The notes: generated by a model from the letters alone, not told the origin. A stretch of 6,503 nt of DNA from Mobilitalea sp. (GCA_029974875.1 JARKQP010000314.1:1-6503), one strand, 5' to 3'; shown: positions 1-6,004, numbered from the stretch's first letter. Numbers and translations are program-made.

Positions 1-295
1 TATCTACAGCCTCTCCGAGCACGTTGATGTATTGCCGGATAATCGGACTCTGAGTAATATGTGAGAAGCTGGTCAGGGATCCGATACGGATTGTCCCGTC
101 TTCCCCTAAGGTTACACCGCGAAGCTCATCCAGCATATAGATGCTGATCAGCTCCTTGCCGGCAAGCTTCCCTTCTCTCATTTGTATTAAAATATCGCTT
201 CCTCCTGCCAGAATCAAAGCCTCCGGATGTTCCTCCCGAAGCTCTATTGCATGCTGGACACTGGCAGCTTCAAATAATTCTTTTATATCGTACAT
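1..295 (-). CDS. xdhB: Xanthine dehydrogenase FAD-binding subunit, N-terminal part (partial)
   Basis: First 98 residues of the subunit that carries electrons from the molybdenum and iron-sulfur centres to FAD during xanthine oxidation to urate; a cytoplasmic enzyme. The start gives MYDIKELFEA, and AGGSDILIQ at residues 30-38 is the FAD pyrophosphate-binding motif typical of the family. It is followed by DELRGVTL and a GTIRIGSLTSF stretch, closely like E. coli XdhB as I remember it. The ATG is preceded by AAGGGGAAG at a workable Shine-Dalgarno distance. It follows xdhA on the same strand after 191 bp, the order expected for an xdhABC operon. The gene is cut by the window edge (the full subunit is usually near 290 residues), so later FAD-domain motifs cannot be checked. 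Confidence 0.93.
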   Translation of the reverse strand, partial: MYDIKELFEAASVQHAIELREEHPEALILAGGSDILIQMREGKLAGKELISIYMLDELRGVTLGEDGTIRIGSLTSFSHITQSPIIRQYINVLGEAVD

Positions 296-393
296 GAACG
301 CTTCCCCTTTCCCAAAGCCATGGATCAACTTTACTATAAGACAGCCTTACTATGAAGCTGCTTTCTTTCTTCGTAACCATGATCATCACTTAT

Positions 394-485
394 ATTATAG
401 GAACAAAATTCATGTTCCTATAATCGAGATGCACGGCGCAAGAACAGCGCCTTTTATCGGAAGTTTGAAAAGCAACTTCCGATAA
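394..485. repeat. Cluster of three inverted repeats in the xdhA-xdhB gap
   Basis: Three hairpin-forming repeats lie side by side directly after the xdhA stop. The first is TTATCGGAAGTT at 454-465 paired with 474-485 (12 of 12 bp, 8-nt loop). The second is GGCGC at 435-439 paired with 447-451 (7-nt loop). The third is ATTATAGGAACA at 394-405 paired with 413-424 (12 of 12 bp, 7-nt loop). None is followed by a U-run on the minus strand, so they do not read as ordinary terminators. They could stabilise or process the xdh mRNA, or the cluster could be a dispersed extragenic repeat inserted into the operon. The repeats are seen directly; the role is inference. Confidence 0.85.
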
Positions 486-486
486 C

Positions 487-2769
487 TTATATCAATCCTT
501 CCTCCTTAAAACGTTCAAAGAGAATATGGGGTGTCATAGGGATATCATTGATCGCAACACCCGTCGCATGAAGGATTGCATTGCGGATTGCCGGCGCTAC
601 CGGACATACCGGAGGCTCACCCAGGGCTTTTGTTCCAAAGGCACTGGTGGGTTCGTAGTTTTCAACAAACTGCGCCTCCAGATGGGGATGATCCATAAAG
701 GTGGCGAGTTTATAATCTAGCAGGTTATCATTCAGGGTCTTGCCTGTCTTAGGATCAAAGAGCAGCTGTTCAGCCAGTGCGTATCCAATTCCCATGCTCA
801 TCCCGCCATGTACCTGTGCCTCAGCCAGAGCCGGATTAATCAGCTGTCCGGCATCATGCACATTGATGATGTCCAGCAGCTTCACCTTGCATAGCGGGAC
901 ATCCACCTCAACCTCAGCGAAGCAGCAGCCGAAGGAATATGCATTGCTCTTAATCTGATACGTACTTTCTGAAGTAATATGCTCGCTATGGCTCAAGCTG
1001 TACAATGCCTCGGTGGCCAGATCACTTAAGGAAATCATAATGCGCCCATCCCCTTTCCGCACAATCTGTCCTTCTACAATATCGAGTTCAAAGGCCGGCA
1101 TTCTGGTCAGTTCATAAGCATATTTTAAAATCCGCTCCTTCATCATTAAAGCGGTCTGTTTAATTGAAAAGCCTGCTACATAGGTCTGTCTGGAACCATA
1201 TGCACTGGTGCCAAAGGGCGCTACATCTGTATCCTGGGTCGATATTATATGAACTTTTTCAAAAGGAATCCCAAGGGCATCGGCTGTCATCTGCGCAAAT
1301 ACCGTGTCGGCACCCTGTCCGATCTCTGTTTCGGCAAGCATCAGCTGTACGGAACCGTCCTGGTTCAATACCATCCTACAGGAGGAGCTTTCCAGACTAA
1401 TAGGCCATACTGCCGTATTATACCAGAAAACCGCACATCCCACTCCCTTGCGGACCGGGCCGGTCTGGTTTTGATATTCTTTGAACTTGCGGTCAAAATC
1501 GATGTATTTCTTCCCTTTATCCAGGCATTGGTTGAAGCTGTCATAGTAATTCTCATTCTTGGAGAAGGCATCCACATAGCCTACAGGCATCACATATTTC
1601 CTCCGGTATTCCACCGGATCAAATCCCAGCTTACGGGCAATATCCTCCGTATGGGATTCTACCGCAAACATAGCCTGAGGAATGCCATAGCCCCGCATCG
1701 CACCCGCAACGGGCCGGTTCGTAAATACTGTATAGGAATCACATTCTATATTGTCACAGGGATACAGCTGGGGAAAGGAGTTCATTCCCTTTGCCACGAT
1801 ACCATGTCCATGGGAGGCATAAGCACCCTGATTCGAGAAGCACTCCAGCTTCCGTGCCGCAAAGGAGCCATCAGGACGAACCCAGCTGATAACATGGCTG
1901 CGGATCGCATGGCGTACACGGTTGCTTACAAAGGTCTCCTCCCGGGTTGCATCCAGCTTTACCGTGCGCCCTCCCACCTGTGTCGTCAGGTATGCACAAA
2001 GGGGTTCATACAGAGAATCCTGCTTATTGCCGAAACCGCCGCCGATATACGGCTTAATGATCCGGACATCCCCCCAGGGAATTCCCAATGCCTGACCGAC
2101 GATGCGGCGGATAATATGAGGAATCTGTGTCGAGGATACGACCGTAATGCGGTTACCTTCCTTACTGGCATAGCAGATATGATTCTCTATGTGGCAATGC
2201 TGTACAGTGGATGTTTCATACCAGTCCTCGAATTTAATCAATCCCGGCTCCTTGACCGCCTCTTCATAATTACCCTTGCGGACAGAAGAATGAGCCAGAA
2301 TATTACCCGGATAGGCTTCATGCAGCTGGGACGCTTCCGGCTTCATTGCCTCCTGCACATCCAGAACAAAGGGGTATTCCTCGTATTCTACTTTTATTAC
2401 CTCCAGAGCCTGTTTTGCAGTTATCTCTGTCTCTGCAATGACTGCCGCTATCTCATCTCCGTAATAGCGTATTCTGTCCGTAAGCAAGAGTCTGTCCGCC
2501 ACATCCTGGTGGACAGGATCCGTGGACCAGGGGTGTCCTGCCGTAGGAAAATAGTACTTGGGTACATCAAAGCAGGTGACCACTTTAACCACCCCGGGTA
2601 TTTTCACAGCTTCAGAGGCATCGATTGATTTCACGATACCATTTGCAATTGTCGAATGTAAAATCTTCGCAATGTATGCATTCTTCTCACAAAGATCATC
2701 GGTATATTTGGCCCTCCCGATTACTTTGTCCAACGCATCTACACGCGGAACACTTTGACCGACTGACAT
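487..2769 (-). CDS. xdhA: Xanthine dehydrogenase molybdenum-binding subunit XdhA
   Basis: Catalytic subunit that hydroxylates hypoxanthine/xanthine to urate at the molybdopterin centre; partners are the FAD and 2Fe-2S subunits. The product is 760 residues, near the length of E. coli XdhA, and I recognise similarity along the whole length to the shared GLI C-terminus. An N-terminal hammerhead domain begins at VDALDKVIGRAKYTDDL (residues 10-26). Molybdopterin-binding motifs follow: GGGFGNKQD (243-251), AMRGYG (357-362, active-site arginine loop), EIGQGADTV (482-490) and the AYGSRQTYVAG loop (523-533). GEPPV at 717-721 supplies the catalytic glutamate (E718). The start was chosen because AAGGAGG lies 8 nt before this ATG; an upstream in-frame ATG would extend the protein by 34 unlike residues across the structured leader and has no ribosome site. 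It has its own promoter, so it can be transcribed apart from guaD. Confidence 0.95.
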   Translation of the reverse strand: MSVGQSVPRVDALDKVIGRAKYTDDLCEKNAYIAKILHSTIANGIVKSIDASEAVKIPGVVKVVTCFDVPKYYFPTAGHPWSTDPVHQDVADRLLLTDRIRYYGDEIAAVIAETEITAKQALEVIKVEYEEYPFVLDVQEAMKPEASQLHEAYPGNILAHSSVRKGNYEEAVKEPGLIKFEDWYETSTVQHCHIENHICYASKEGNRITVVSSTQIPHIIRRIVGQALGIPWGDVRIIKPYIGGGFGNKQDSLYEPLCAYLTTQVGGRTVKLDATREETFVSNRVRHAIRSHVISWVRPDGSFAARKLECFSNQGAYASHGHGIVAKGMNSFPQLYPCDNIECDSYTVFTNRPVAGAMRGYGIPQAMFAVESHTEDIARKLGFDPVEYRRKYVMPVGYVDAFSKNENYYDSFNQCLDKGKKYIDFDRKFKEYQNQTGPVRKGVGCAVFWYNTAVWPISLESSSCRMVLNQDGSVQLMLAETEIGQGADTVFAQMTADALGIPFEKVHIISTQDTDVAPFGTSAYGSRQTYVAGFSIKQTALMMKERILKYAYELTRMPAFELDIVEGQIVRKGDGRIMISLSDLATEALYSLSHSEHITSESTYQIKSNAYSFGCCFAEVEVDVPLCKVKLLDIINVHDAGQLINPALAEAQVHGGMSMGIGYALAEQLLFDPKTGKTLNDNLLDYKLATFMDHPHLEAQFVENYEPTSAFGTKALGEPPVCPVAPAIRNAILHATGVAINDIPMTPHILFERFKEEGLI

Positions 2770-2777
2770 ATCAGCGA

Positions 2778-2784
2778 CCTCCTT
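2778..2784 (-). promoter_or_regulatory. Ribosome binding site that fixes the xdhA start
   Basis: AAGGAGG is a near-perfect Shine-Dalgarno sequence 8 nt upstream of the ATG at 2769. It decides between this start and an open extension reaching 2871, which has no ribosome site. Confidence 0.88.
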
Positions 2785-2920
2785 ATGATAATAAAAGTGA
2801 AATGAGGAAATCCAAGCTTGCCTGCAATTTCCCATTGAAGCAACAAGATCATGAACATATGACTTGTTCATGATCTGATGAAGAAGTTTTACATTTCTTC
2901 CAAAATCCCATTCATTTTAC
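2785..2920 (-). promoter_or_regulatory. Structured 5' leader of xdhA
   Basis: About 150 nt of untranslated leader lie between the predicted transcription start and xdhA. It contains three inverted repeats. They are GAAGAA at 2880-2885 with 2895-2900, AGATCATGAACA at 2846-2857 with 2865-2876 (12 of 12 bp, 7-nt loop), and GGAAAT at 2806-2811 with 2827-2832. No stem is followed by a U-run, so a terminator-type switch is not obvious. I compared it with purine and molybdenum-cofactor riboswitch consensus from memory and see no match. The 12-bp palindrome could be a repressor operator placed after the promoter, or an mRNA structure. Confidence 0.5.
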
Positions 2921-2926
2921 TTTTCT

Positions 2927-2955
2927 ATTATAGCACATTTCAGCTTATGGCTCAA
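2927..2955 (-). promoter_or_regulatory. Sigma-A type promoter for xdhA
   Basis: On the minus strand, TTGAGC (2955-2950) is followed after 17 bp by a perfect TATAAT (2932-2927), with a TG extension one base before the -10. Predicted start near 2920. The -35 sits just past the guaD terminator, so xdhA has an independent promoter although guaD lies upstream on the same strand. Confidence 0.78.
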
Positions 2956-2960
2956 ACAAA

Positions 2961-2995
2961 TAAATAATATTAATAGTACTTATTAATGTTATTTA
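2961..2995 (-). terminator. A/T-only hairpin terminator candidate after guaD
   Basis: Arms 2961-2975 and 2981-2995 pair at 14 of 15 positions with a 5-nt loop; the left arm overlaps the guaD stop codon. On the minus strand it is followed by TTTATTTGTTTG-like U-rich sequence. There are almost no G-C pairs, so termination may be weak and some read-through into xdhA is plausible. Confidence 0.5.
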
Positions 2996-4275
2996 ATACA
3001 TTGGCCTGCTACATATTTTCCTATGATTTGTCTTTCATCTGACAAATATATGATTCTCTCCAGCCTGTTTTTTAAAGTCAAGCTTTGGGGATGTGGAAGC
3101 ATTTTGTCATCCAGTATGATTGCATCAAATTCATATCCCTGTTCAAAACTGCCAACTTTTCCAAAAAAAGCACCCCCGCCCCTCGTCCCCATATAGAATG
3201 CTTCTTCCAGCTTAAGCGGAGCTAAATTTCCGTCACAAATTCTCCAGAACAGCTTTGACACCTGAATCGCGTCTGTCATCGCCCTGAAAATAGAAATACT
3301 GCTTCCACCGGCAATGTCACTGCCAAGGCCAATATGCATGCCGGCTTCCAGGTACTTTCGGATTGGTGCAATTCCGGAAGACAGATTCATATTCGACTGC
3401 GGACAATGGGCAATAAATACTCCCTGTTTTTTCATTAATTGTATTTCTTCCTCGTTATTGTATACACAATGCGCCATCACTGTCGGACACTGTTCACCTC
3501 CGAACATCTTGTAGCGATTGTAAGCAGCCCCGTAGGAGCTTGACCAAGGACAAAGCTCCTTCACCCAGCTGACCTCACTTAAATTTTCCGACAAATGAGA
3601 TTGTACCGGCAACCGGTATTCTTCTTGGATGTCATGAAGGCCTTGCATCAGCTGGTCTGTACAGCTTGGTATGAATCGTGGGGTAAGAATTGGTTTAATA
3701 TGATCAAACCGGTTTTTTGTCTGTTCCAGCCACTTCCTGGTGTCTTCTATAGATTTTTCTGCACTTGTCTCACATAAACATTCAGGCGCATTCCGATCCA
3801 TATTCACCTTTCCGACATATGCAATAACCCCGGTTTTTTCTAACAGCTCCATGAGGATTTCCGTGCCATCTACATGGATACTGGCAAATACGCATGCCCT
3901 GGTCGTTGCACTATGCTTTATTTCCTTAGCGAATATACTATATGCTTTCTCTGCATAGGAATGCTCCCCATACTTAGCTTCCTCCTGAAAAGCATATGTG
4001 TTCAGCCAATCCAACAATTCCATATCCATCCCCATACCCCGGAATGCAAACTGTGGAGCGTGTATATGAAGATCCACCATACCTGGAAGGATTAAGCAGC
4101 CTTCATAATTATGCAATGGTAGGTTTATATACTTTTGCGGTATTTCAGGAAATATTCCTTGTGATTTTCCATCTTCGCATACCAGATAATGGTTTTCCTT
4201 CGTTATAATTTCCTCTTTGCTCTTGCTGTAACAAATGTCTCCTTTTAACAGAAAAGAATTTTGTTCTACGCCCAA
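2989..4275 (-). CDS. guaD: Guanine deaminase
   Basis: Zinc amidohydrolase converting guanine to xanthine and ammonia, supplying the substrate of the downstream xanthine dehydrogenase. Residue numbers here count from the upstream ATG at 4296. PGMVDLHIHAPQF (71-83) holds metal ligands H77 and H79 and substrate glutamine Q82. TPRF (205-208) is the guanine-binding arginine motif. QSHLSEN (232-238) supplies H234 and proton-shuttle E237. AHC (275-277), HCPQSNMNLSSG (297-308) and GLGSDIAGG with ligand D327 complete the site. No key residue is missing; length is normal (428-435). I prefer TTG at 4275 because GGAGAGG lies 8 nt before it. The ATG at 4296, seven codons upstream, has no visible ribosome site and would place that GGAGAGG inside the gene. 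Family assignment is firm, start choice less so. Confidence 0.93.
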   Translation of the reverse strand: MGVEQNSFLLKGDICYSKSKEEIITKENHYLVCEDGKSQGIFPEIPQKYINLPLHNYEGCLILPGMVDLHIHAPQFAFRGMGMDMELLDWLNTYAFQEEAKYGEHSYAEKAYSIFAKEIKHSATTRACVFASIHVDGTEILMELLEKTGVIAYVGKVNMDRNAPECLCETSAEKSIEDTRKWLEQTKNRFDHIKPILTPRFIPSCTDQLMQGLHDIQEEYRLPVQSHLSENLSEVSWVKELCPWSSSYGAAYNRYKMFGGEQCPTVMAHCVYNNEEEIQLMKKQGVFIAHCPQSNMNLSSGIAPIRKYLEAGMHIGLGSDIAGGSSISIFRAMTDAIQVSKLFWRICDGNLAPLKLEEAFYMGTRGGGAFFGKVGSFEQGYEFDAIILDDKMLPHPQSLTLKNRLERIIYLSDERQIIGKYVAGQCIK

Positions 4276-4283
4276 CCTTTTCA

Positions 4284-4290
4284 CCTCTCC
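4284..4290 (-). promoter_or_regulatory. Ribosome binding site supporting a TTG start of guaD
   Basis: GGAGAGG lies 8 nt upstream of TTG at 4275-4273. Nothing comparable precedes the ATG at 4296, which argues that translation begins at the TTG. Confidence 0.6.
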
Positions 4291-4347
4291 GTCCATTGTT
4301 ATAGATTTACATCAATTTGGCGATCAGAGCTCCATTTTACCAACTGT

Positions 4348-4432
4348 ATAAAAACTCCCATATTCAATACCTTTATAATTGATATGGAACTCTTTTTATG
4401 CTTAGGTATTTCTTACATAACACCGGCTACCT
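4348..4432 (-). promoter_or_regulatory. Attenuator-like RNA in the guaD leader (possible riboswitch)
   Basis: Read on the minus strand, a hairpin of arms 4389-4378 and 4368-4356 (12 pairs including one U-G, one bulged A, 9-nt loop) is followed by G and UUUUU, like a terminator. Upstream, AAUACCU (4410-4404) is fully complementary to AGGUAUU (4372-4366), which lies inside that hairpin, so pairing them would break it. The same segment can instead pair with AGGUA (4432-4428) further upstream. This gives anti-antiterminator, antiterminator and terminator segments in the usual order. A small hairpin CUUGA/UCAAG lies just upstream (about 4451-4437). The wobble pair works only in the minus-strand RNA. 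I recognise no known riboswitch class; ligand or trigger unknown. Confidence 0.5.
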
Positions 4433-4487
4433 GCCTTGATATCTTCAAGCTTTTATCCCGATTATCACCCCTGCTTATCATAAAACT

Positions 4488-4496
4488 AGTATAACA
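4488..4496 (-). promoter_or_regulatory. Extended -10 promoter for guaD
   Basis: Minus strand TGTTATACT (TG, one base, then TATACT) is an extended -10 element; no good -35 is visible 16-18 bp upstream, which this promoter type tolerates. Predicted start near 4481 gives a leader of about 200 nt, unusually long, holding the attenuator-like structure. Confidence 0.5.
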
Positions 4497-4642
4497 CAGT
4501 ATCTTTAAATCTACTATTGTTATCTCTATTTCCATATTGAATTTAATTATTTAGATATGGTTAATCAATCAATTTTATTAGGCAATTTAGCTAATAACCA
4601 TAACAAAAACCGCACATTTATTCCAATTATTGTCATCCCTTC

Positions 4643-4671
4643 TTGTAATCCTTTGCTCTGTCTGATAAAAT
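4643..4671 (+). promoter_or_regulatory. Promoter for the PemK/MazF-like gene
   Basis: TTGTAA, 17 bp, TAAAAT, with TG one base before the -10. The predicted start near 4678 leaves a leader of about 29 nt before the ATG at 4707, which supports that start over an open extension reaching 4557. A 7-bp inverted repeat, TTATTAG at 4575-4581 with 4591-4597, lies about 50 bp upstream and could be an operator. Confidence 0.55.
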
Positions 4672-4706
4672 TTAAGCATCAATTTACAAAGGAGACCCCT
4701 ATTTTA

Positions 4707-5390
4707 ATGAAACCACCCGTCAGCCCTCAGGATGTAAATCAATCATTTGACGAAGCTGTTTCCACTTTACGCAAACATTTTACATCCACCGGTCTTACAG
4801 ATCTTGAAGGCCTTAAATTAGTGAATGAATACTATAAGTGGGCCACTCTAAAAACAAAATTAGTCATAGAAGAAAAATGCTTTCACATCCCTTATTCTGC
4901 ACTTCCAAATATAATCAAAAAATCCTCATATCAATGGCTTACACCACAAAAGCAGTTTATCATTAATAAACATTATCAATTTGAATCTACAAACGCTCAT
5001 TATGTTATCTCAGTGAAAAAGCCTACTGTACCCTATCAAGATGTTGAGCTCATAATGCGTTCTATTGTACTGATTCGAAAATCAGTGGTCTGGGTTGATT
5101 TCGGATTCAATATTGGTACCGAATTCGGTGGTAGACACCCAGCAATCATATTAAAGAACTTAAAAGATTCCTTAATCGTAATACCACTTTCATCACAACA
5201 ACCGAAAAATATGGAATATAATGTTCACGTCGATAAAGTATATGGTTTCCCTCCCATGCCACGGTGGGCAAATATTACACGCATTGCCCAGGTAAGTCTC
5301 TCTCGCGTACACTTTGAAAAAATAGGTGATGTAAAGCCATCCGTACTAAATGACATTACAAACAAATTAGCTAACACCGGTATAATATGA
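4707..5390 (+). CDS. PemK/MazF-family toxin-like protein with N-terminal extension
   Basis: The 227-residue product has a PemK/MazF-type domain from about residue 125 to the end: VVWVDFG (127-133), NIGTEFGGRHPAIIL (135-149), LIVIPLSSQ (156-164). In characterised members this fold is a ribosome-independent mRNA endoribonuclease, though other PemK-like proteins are inactive or regulatory. Classical toxins are near 110 residues, so the first ~125 residues are extra. I do not recognise them; they are helix-prone and lysine-rich, with no signal or membrane segment. GGRHP has histidine where many MazF proteins have the catalytic arginine (GGxRP), with an arginine one position earlier; the usual threonine is serine (S162). 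AAAGGAG lies about 12 nt before the chosen ATG, slightly long. No protein antitoxin ORF is adjacent on either side. The gene is A/T-richer than the xdh genes, suggesting horizontal acquisition. Toxicity is inference. Confidence 0.85.
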   Translation: MKPPVSPQDVNQSFDEAVSTLRKHFTSTGLTDLEGLKLVNEYYKWATLKTKLVIEEKCFHIPYSALPNIIKKSSYQWLTPQKQFIINKHYQFESTNAHYVISVKKPTVPYQDVELIMRSIVLIRKSVVWVDFGFNIGTEFGGRHPAIILKNLKDSLIVIPLSSQQPKNMEYNVHVDKVYGFPPMPRWANITRIAQVSLSRVHFEKIGDVKPSVLNDITNKLANTGII

Positions 5391-5427
5391 TTCTCATTAG
5401 CATATATATATCATGATTACAAAATCG

Positions 5428-5456
5428 TTGACAAATCAACTAGCGCATGCTAATAT
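5428..5456 (+). promoter_or_regulatory. Near-consensus promoter for a small RNA
   Basis: A perfect TTGACA, exactly 17 bp, then TAATAT. No ORF of useful length follows before a terminator about 45 bp on. A short palindrome GTTGA-CAAA-TCAAC (5427-5440) overlaps the -35, and the right arm of an 8-bp inverted repeat (ATTAGCAT 5396-5403 with ATGCTAAT 5447-5454) overlaps the -10, suggesting possible repressor control. Confidence 0.7.
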
Positions 5457-5462
5457 GATGTT

Positions 5463-5532
5463 GTAAACGTAGGAGTAATCCTAATAATTTTGTAACCGAG
5501 AAGTCGTCATTTATGGCGACTTCTATTTGTTT
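5463..5532 (+). ncRNA. Candidate small noncoding RNA of about 70 nt
   Basis: Bounded by a near-consensus promoter and an intrinsic terminator, with only a MML-stop reading frame, so coding is unlikely. It can form UAGGA-GUAA-UCCUA (5470-5483), a 5-bp stem capped by a GNRA-type GUAA tetraloop, then the terminator hairpin. Two near-copies of UUGUAAMCG (5461-5469 and 5490-5498) flank the first hairpin; the first may lie partly before the transcript start. The RNA begins about 70 bp after the PemK/MazF-like gene on the same strand. I recognise no Rfam-type family. It may be an independent regulator, an RNA partner of the toxin, or only the 3' end of the toxin mRNA if the promoter is not used. Confidence 0.5.
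5499..5532 (+). terminator. Intrinsic terminator
   Basis: AGAAGTCG at 5499-5506 pairs with 5517-5524, extended inward by U-G and C-G pairs around a 6-nt loop, followed by the U-rich TATTTGTTTATT. It would end both the small RNA and any read-through from the PemK/MazF-like gene, which has no other terminator. Confidence 0.8.
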
Positions 5533-5693
5533 ATTAACCCCCAATTTGATCCTAACTAAAAGTATCATAAAATATTCATTGTATCAAGAGCTTTGGCCTC
5601 CTGCAAATTCATAATTCCTGCTCCCGGAAAATCTTGGCTTAAAAATAAAGTCGTCCGTCTTGTCCACTATTATATGAACCTACCAAATATCAA
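5533..5693. other. Stretch without a supportable gene
   Basis: No ORF with a credible start and ribosome site. On the minus strand a 33-codon open frame (5568-5666, stop at 5565) has protein-like composition, including MNLQEAKALDTMNIL at its end, but a stop codon precedes it directly and the only ATG of use leaves 15 residues. It may be a decayed gene end; I cannot assign it. Confidence 0.5.
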
Positions 5694-5720
5694 AGAAGCA
5701 GCCATAAAACGGCTGCTTCT
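5694..5720 (-). terminator. Terminator hairpin after the small-peptide unit
   Basis: AGAAGCAGCC at 5694-5703 pairs perfectly with 5711-5720 (7-nt loop). On the minus strand it is followed by a moderately U-rich TTTGATATTT. Its stem overlaps the stop codon of the 34-residue ORF. It shares the GAAGCAGCC-like stem of the hairpin after ppdK. Confidence 0.68.
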
Positions 5721-5823
5721 AATCAATTCTGGATATTGGGTTTTTTTCTAATATTCTGATATCTGTTATAATTTTCTTATTCACACTGGTCTTGAATTCA
5801 TCCTTGGTCAGAAACGGTATCAT
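5719..5823 (-). CDS. Small ORF, 34 residues, unknown function
   Basis: Product begins MIPFLTKDEFKTSV and ends NPISRID; it is lysine-rich, has no cysteine, and shows no signal or membrane segment. It is not a family I recognise. AAGGAG lies 12 nt before the ATG, a long spacing. A GTG sits at the ideal distance but hits a stop after two codons (GTG AAA TGA), so one extra base there would fuse it in frame; the ORF may be a mildly broken gene. It lies 49 bp after the stop of the cysteine-containing peptide gene on the same strand, with a 7-bp inverted repeat (TAAGTAT 5846-5852 with 5861-5867) between them, and its stop touches the terminator stem. The context suggests a two-gene transcript. The ORF could also be the remnant of a longer gene. 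Confidence 0.45.
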   Translation of the reverse strand: MIPFLTKDEFKTSVNKKIITDIRILEKNPISRID

Positions 5824-5872
5824 TTCACTTTTATTCTCCTTTACCTAAGTATAAGAAATCATACTTAATTGT

Positions 5873-6004
5873 TTATGACTGTTCCTCACACTGGATACAG
5901 CCACCGGAAAATTCTGCCGAACATGCCCCTTCATCAGACATGGAATAATCAATATCTTCGTTATTAAATTCATCTGATAATTTTTTGAGATCGTCTTCTT
6001 TCAT
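5873..6004 (-). CDS. Small acidic peptide with three C-terminal cysteines, RiPP-precursor-like
   Basis: 43 residues: a charged leader-like first half (MKEDDLKKLSDEF, then NNEDIDY) and a short tail with small residues and cysteines at 28, 36 and 39 (C-x7-C-x2-C, around FSGGCIQC), ending EEQS. It is very acidic (13 D/E against 3 K) with no signal peptide or membrane helix. The start was chosen from AAAAGGAGGAAACATT directly upstream of the ATG; a longer frame reaching 6073 crosses this site and the leader and is not credible. A strong promoter precedes it. Leader plus Cys-containing core is the layout of ribosomally made, post-translationally modified peptides. I recognise no family, and no radical SAM, lanthionine, cyclodehydratase or export gene is in the window. 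A metal-binding peptide or other small protein is possible. Confidence 0.75.
   Translation of the reverse strand: MKEDDLKKLSDEFNNEDIDYSMSDEGACSAEFSGGCIQCEEQS

Noticed and set aside
1249..2628. A 459-codon open frame on the plus strand opposite xdhA
   Set aside because: It lies wholly antisense to a gene with every xanthine dehydrogenase motif, has no family-like sequence or good ribosome site, and is a codon-bias shadow.
2853..2869. GAACATATG...TGTTC as a LexA/SOS box
   Set aside because: The Gram-positive box needs GAAC-N4-GTTC; here the half-sites are nine bases apart.
487..2871. The longest xdhA frame starting at 2871
   Set aside because: The extra 34 codons cross the hairpin leader and the AAGGAGG site, and do not resemble xanthine dehydrogenase.
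4441..4475. GGGATAAAAGC recalls the 3' part of ykkC-type riboswitches
   Set aside because: The required upstream half of that RNA is absent and the predicted transcript starts only a few tens of bases earlier.
4321..4481. Resemblance to a purine riboswitch (GAATATGGGAGTTTTTAT and GATAATC fragments)
   Set aside because: The second P2 strand is missing between the ATATGG and GTTT segments, and the conserved UUUCUAC junction and P3 loop are absent.
4261..4494. A 77-codon plus-strand ORF as a protein antitoxin upstream of the toxin-like gene
   Set aside because: It overlaps the guaD start and leader antisense, has no ribosome site, and its sequence resembles no antitoxin.
5650..5690. TTGTCCACTATT as a possible IS3-type element end
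   Set aside because: No partner inverted repeat, transposase fragment or target duplication could be found.
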